Shown piece by piece: positions 61,306 to 64,000 of a stretch of 64,000 nt of DNA. The translations under genes and the position numbers were made by a program. Origin of the DNA: Streptomyces griseus subsp. griseus (GTDB lineage: Bacteria > Actinomycetota > Actinomycetes > Streptomycetales > Streptomycetaceae); assembly GCF_003610995.1 (NCBI RefSeq), contig NZ_CP032543.1, positions 1,054,001 to 1,118,000 of the forward strand, read 5' to 3'. Within the stretch, counting starts at the first letter, position 1, and every line of letters starts with the position of its first letter. The notes beneath the pieces were generated by a model. It searched no databases. It saw nothing but the letters and a program-made list of their open reading frames with translations, and was not told the origin of the DNA.

Positions 61306-63930
61306 CTACTGGGGTGCCATGGTGTCCGCGATGCCCGGATTCTCGTCCATCCAGGCCTTCACGGCTTCCTCCTCGTGACCCGCGCCGCGCTTCTGGATCT
61401 CGTTCTCCAGACCGCCGAGCTGCTTCTCGTTCAGCTCGAAGTCCTTGAACCACTTCGTGAGCTGCGGGTACTGCTCCGGGAACTCCTTGGAGGCGATGGT
61501 GTGCAGCCGGTCGCCGTCACCGAACGCCTTCTTGGGGTCCTTCAGCTTGGTCATGCCGTACTCGTTGTACGCCCAGTGGGGGGTCCAGAGCAGGACGGCG
61601 ATGGGCTCCTTCTTGGCGTACGCCCTCTTCAGCTCGGCGAGCATGCCGGGCGTGGAGGAGTCCAGGACCTTGTACTCCTTGTCCAGGCCGTACTGCGGCA
61701 GGACGTTCGTCTTGAGGTTCTCCATGGTGGCGGTGCCGGGCTCGATGCCGACGATCCGGCCCTTGAAGTCGGAGCCCTTGCCCTTGAGGTCCTCGATGCT
61801 CTTGACGTCCTTGACATAGTCGGGGACCGCGACCTCGATGGAGGTCGGCCCGTACCAGGAGCCGAGGTTGCTCAGCTTGTCGCCGTACTTGTCCCAGTAG
61901 TTCTTCTGGGTGTACGGCAGCCAGCCGTCGAACTGCACGTCGATCTGGCCGCGCGACATGGCGGCGTACATCGGACCGACCTCGAACTGCTTGAGGTTGA
62001 TCTTGTAGCCGCGCTCCTCCAGGACCGCCTTCCACAGGTATGTGGCGGCGATGTCCTCCTCCCAGGGGAACCAGGCGACCTCGACCGGGCGCTTGCGCTC
62101 GTCGTCACCACCGGCCGCCTGGGCGCCCTTCGGGGCGGGCGACCACTTGTCGGCGACGCCCGGGTTGTCCTTGAGCCAGGTGCGGACGGCTTCCTGCTCC
62201 TTGCCGGAGCCGGCCTTCTGGATCTCGGCCTCAAGGCTGGTGAGCTGTTCCTCGCTCATCTTGAAGTCCTTGAGCCACTTGGCGACCGTGGGGTTCTCCT
62301 CGGTGAAGCCCTTGCGCGCCAGGGTGTGGATGCCGTCGCCCTCGCCCCAGAGGCCCTTGGGGTCCTTGAGCTTGGTGAGGTCGAAGTCGTTGTACGCCCA
62401 GTGCGGCGACCAGAGCGGAACCACGATCGGCTCCTTCTTGGCGTACGCGCGCTTCAGCTCGGCCAGCATGGACGGCGTGGAGCCGTCGATGAGCTTGTAC
62501 TCCTTGTCCAGGCCGTAGCCCGGCAGGAGCTTGTCCTTGAGCAGACCCATCTCACCGGCGCTCGGCTCGATGCCGACGATCCGGCCCTTGAACTCGGAGG
62601 CGCGCCCCTTCAGGTCGTCCATCGACCGGACGTCCTTCATGTACGCGGGAACGGCCAGCTCCAGCGAGGTGGGCTCGTACCAGGCGCCCATGTCCTCCAG
62701 GCGGTCCTGGTACTTCTTCCAGTAGCTGGCGTGGGTGGTGGGGAGCCAGGAGTCGGTCTGGAAGTCGATCTGCCCGTTGGCCATGCCGGTGTAGAGCGAG
62801 CCGGCCTCGTACTGCTTGACGTCGACCTCGTAGCCGCGCTGCTCCAGCATCTCCTTCCAGAGGAAGGTGGAGGCGATGCCCTCGTCCCACGGGATGTAGC
62901 CGATGGATATCTTCTTGCCGTCGCCGACCTTCGCCTCCGCGCCGGAGGCGGTGTTCTTGGCGGAGCCGCCGAAGATGCCCATGCCGCCCGCGACGAGCGC
63001 GAGGGCCACGATGGCGGCGACCGCGACGACGGGCTGCGGGCGGTAGGCCCAGATCTTCCAGCCCTCGACGGACGCCTGCGCCTTCGCGGCGGCGCGGCGG
63101 CCCAGCGGGGAGACCTCGCGGCCGAGCGCACCGGTCATCCGGTCCAGGTACATGGCGAGGATGACGATGGAGATGCCCGCCTCGAAGCCGAGACCGACGT
63201 CGATGTTGCCGATGGCGCGGTAGACGGAGCCACCGAGGCCGCCGCCGCCGACCATGCCCGCGATGACCACCATGGACAGGCCCAGCATGATGACCTGGTT
63301 GATGCCCGCCATGATCGTGGGCAGCGCGAGCGGCAGCTGGATGCGCAGCAGGGCGTTGCGCGAGGTGGTGCCGAAGGCCTCGGCCGCCTCGACGAGTTCG
63401 CCGTCGACCTGGCGGATGCCGAGCTCGGTCATCCGGACGCCCGGGGGCAGCGCGAAGATGATGGTGGCGATGATGCCGGGGACCACGCCGACGCCGAAGA
63501 AGATGACGCCGGGGATCAGGTAGACCATGGCGGGCATGGTCTGCATGAAGTCGAGGACCGGCCGGACCACCGCGCTGACGGTCCTGGACCGGGAGGCCCA
63601 GATGCCGAGCGGTACGGCGATGAGCAGCGTGACCAGGGTCGCGACGAGGACCAGGGTGAGGGTGTCCATCGCCTCCGCCCACAGTTCGACGGAGTCGATG
63701 AGGGCGAAGCCCACGAAGGCCAGCAGCCCGGCGGGCAGACCGCGCAGCCACCAGGCGATGATCGCGACGATGCCCGCGAAGAGGAGCGGGTGGGGTGCGG
63801 AGAGTACGGCGGCTATGCCGTCGAACATACCGCTGACGACAGAGCTGATCGCTTCGAAGAGCCAGGCGAGGTGGGTCTGGAGCCAGTCGACGGCGGAGTC
63901 GACCCATTCGCCGAGAGGGAGCCTAAACAC
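61306..63930 (-). CDS. Glycine betaine ABC transporter: permease fused to two tandem substrate-binding domains
   Basis: The 874-residue protein has an N-terminal OpuAB/ProW-like permease (~1-290; TM segments, EAA-like loop VEAAEAFGTTSRNALLRIQL). A membrane helix at about 320 follows (VVAVAAIVALALVAGGMGIF). Two OpuAC-type binding domains come next, ~345-600 (ISIGYIPWDEGIASTFLWKE) and ~620-870 (VEVAWFPWEEDIAATYLWKA). Both keep the aromatic-cage Trp residues (DSWLPTTHASYW; DGWLPYTQKNYW). The GTG at 63930 overlaps the upstream ATPase stop by eight bases. The tandem domains were probably made by internal duplication. It imports osmoprotectants. Confidence 0.93.
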   Translation of the reverse strand: MFRLPLGEWVDSAVDWLQTHLAWLFEAISSVVSGMFDGIAAVLSAPHPLLFAGIVAIIAWWLRGLPAGLLAFVGFALIDSVELWAEAMDTLTLVLVATLVTLLIAVPLGIWASRSRTVSAVVRPVLDFMQTMPAMVYLIPGVIFFGVGVVPGIIATIIFALPPGVRMTELGIRQVDGELVEAAEAFGTTSRNALLRIQLPLALPTIMAGINQVIMLGLSMVVIAGMVGGGGLGGSVYRAIGNIDVGLGFEAGISIVILAMYLDRMTGALGREVSPLGRRAAAKAQASVEGWKIWAYRPQPVVAVAAIVALALVAGGMGIFGGSAKNTASGAEAKVGDGKKISIGYIPWDEGIASTFLWKEMLEQRGYEVDVKQYEAGSLYTGMANGQIDFQTDSWLPTTHASYWKKYQDRLEDMGAWYEPTSLELAVPAYMKDVRSMDDLKGRASEFKGRIVGIEPSAGEMGLLKDKLLPGYGLDKEYKLIDGSTPSMLAELKRAYAKKEPIVVPLWSPHWAYNDFDLTKLKDPKGLWGEGDGIHTLARKGFTEENPTVAKWLKDFKMSEEQLTSLEAEIQKAGSGKEQEAVRTWLKDNPGVADKWSPAPKGAQAAGGDDERKRPVEVAWFPWEEDIAATYLWKAVLEERGYKINLKQFEVGPMYAAMSRGQIDVQFDGWLPYTQKNYWDKYGDKLSNLGSWYGPTSIEVAVPDYVKDVKSIEDLKGKGSDFKGRIVGIEPGTATMENLKTNVLPQYGLDKEYKVLDSSTPGMLAELKRAYAKKEPIAVLLWTPHWAYNEYGMTKLKDPKKAFGDGDRLHTIASKEFPEQYPQLTKWFKDFELNEKQLGGLENEIQKRGAGHEEEAVKAWMDENPGIADTMAPQ

Positions 63931-64000
63931 TGGCCACCTTCTTCGCGGCATCGTTGTCGGAGAGCGTCTCGCGCGGCTCTCCGGAGTCCTTGGGGGCCTC
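63923..64000 (-). CDS. Glycine betaine ABC transporter ATPase (3' end only)
   Basis: Only the last 25 codons are present, reading EAPKDSGEPRETLSDNDAAK and then KVASV before TAG at 63923. They form a charged C-terminal tail with no recognisable domain. Its identity as the ProV/OpuAA-type ATPase is inferred from the overlapping permease-binding-protein gene that follows. Confidence 0.7.
   Translation of the reverse strand, partial: EAPKDSGEPRETLSDNDAAKKVASV

Overview
The window is a high-GC actinobacterial chromosome segment, almost certainly from a Streptomyces. The evidence is heavy G/C third-position bias, GTG and TTG starts, several apparently leaderless genes, and a gene order matching the conserved Streptomyces core: metNI, a glpQ-like gene, argGH, argRDBJC, pheST, then infC-rpmI-rplT. 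I see no rRNA or tRNA genes, insertion sequences, CRISPR arrays, phage or biosynthetic gene cluster.

Layout. 1-2.9 kb holds the methionine importer metN-metI (running off the left edge), with a candidate Cys/Met leader peptide upstream, and two small membrane proteins. 3-8.5 kb holds an acetyltransferase, a small sigma-like protein, a secreted glycerophosphodiesterase, an acyltransferase and an MFS exporter with its TetR regulator. 8.6-12.5 kb is a probable rifamycin-resistance module: a perfect palindrome matching the rifamycin-associated element, a Rox-type monooxygenase and a HelR/HelD-like RNA-polymerase-associated protein. 12.5-22.7 kb holds an aldo/keto reductase and the arginine genes argH, argG and argC-J-B-D-R, interrupted by an L,D-transpeptidase-like gene; ArgR-box-like sites precede argG and argC.

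22.7-35.8 kb is mixed accessory and housekeeping DNA: a GlxA/AraC regulator with a GAPDH, a TmrB-like P-loop protein, gene remnants, an HTH-less LysR-type sensor domain, a DUF5997 protein, a cyclophilin, a serine hydrolase, a histidine phosphatase lacking its histidines, a divergent MocR/EamA pair with overlapping start codons, a GH10-like protein and a 3-hydroxybutyryl-CoA dehydrogenase. 35.8-41.3 kb is a redox/detoxification island: a MarR regulator, flavin and quinone oxidoreductases, SnoaL-like, MoaF-like, DUF5996 and GNAT proteins. Three of its genes carry single-base frameshifts, and GTTGA-N4-TCAAC palindromes lie at two of its promoters.

41.4-52.2 kb returns to core functions: a NUDIX hydrolase, an HTH-TPR regulator, pheST, a sensor kinase, an rRNA methyltransferase and infC-rpmI-rplT, where infC appears to start at ATC behind a leader with an attenuator-like hairpin. 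52.2-64 kb holds an aquaporin, SseB, a mycosin-like protease with a Pro-rich membrane partner, an alanine-racemase-fold enzyme, a LysR/TDT-transporter pair, a metal-receptor protein, a cupin-XRE regulator and a glycine-betaine importer. In the importer the permease and two tandem binding domains form one polypeptide, followed at the right edge by the tail of its ATPase.
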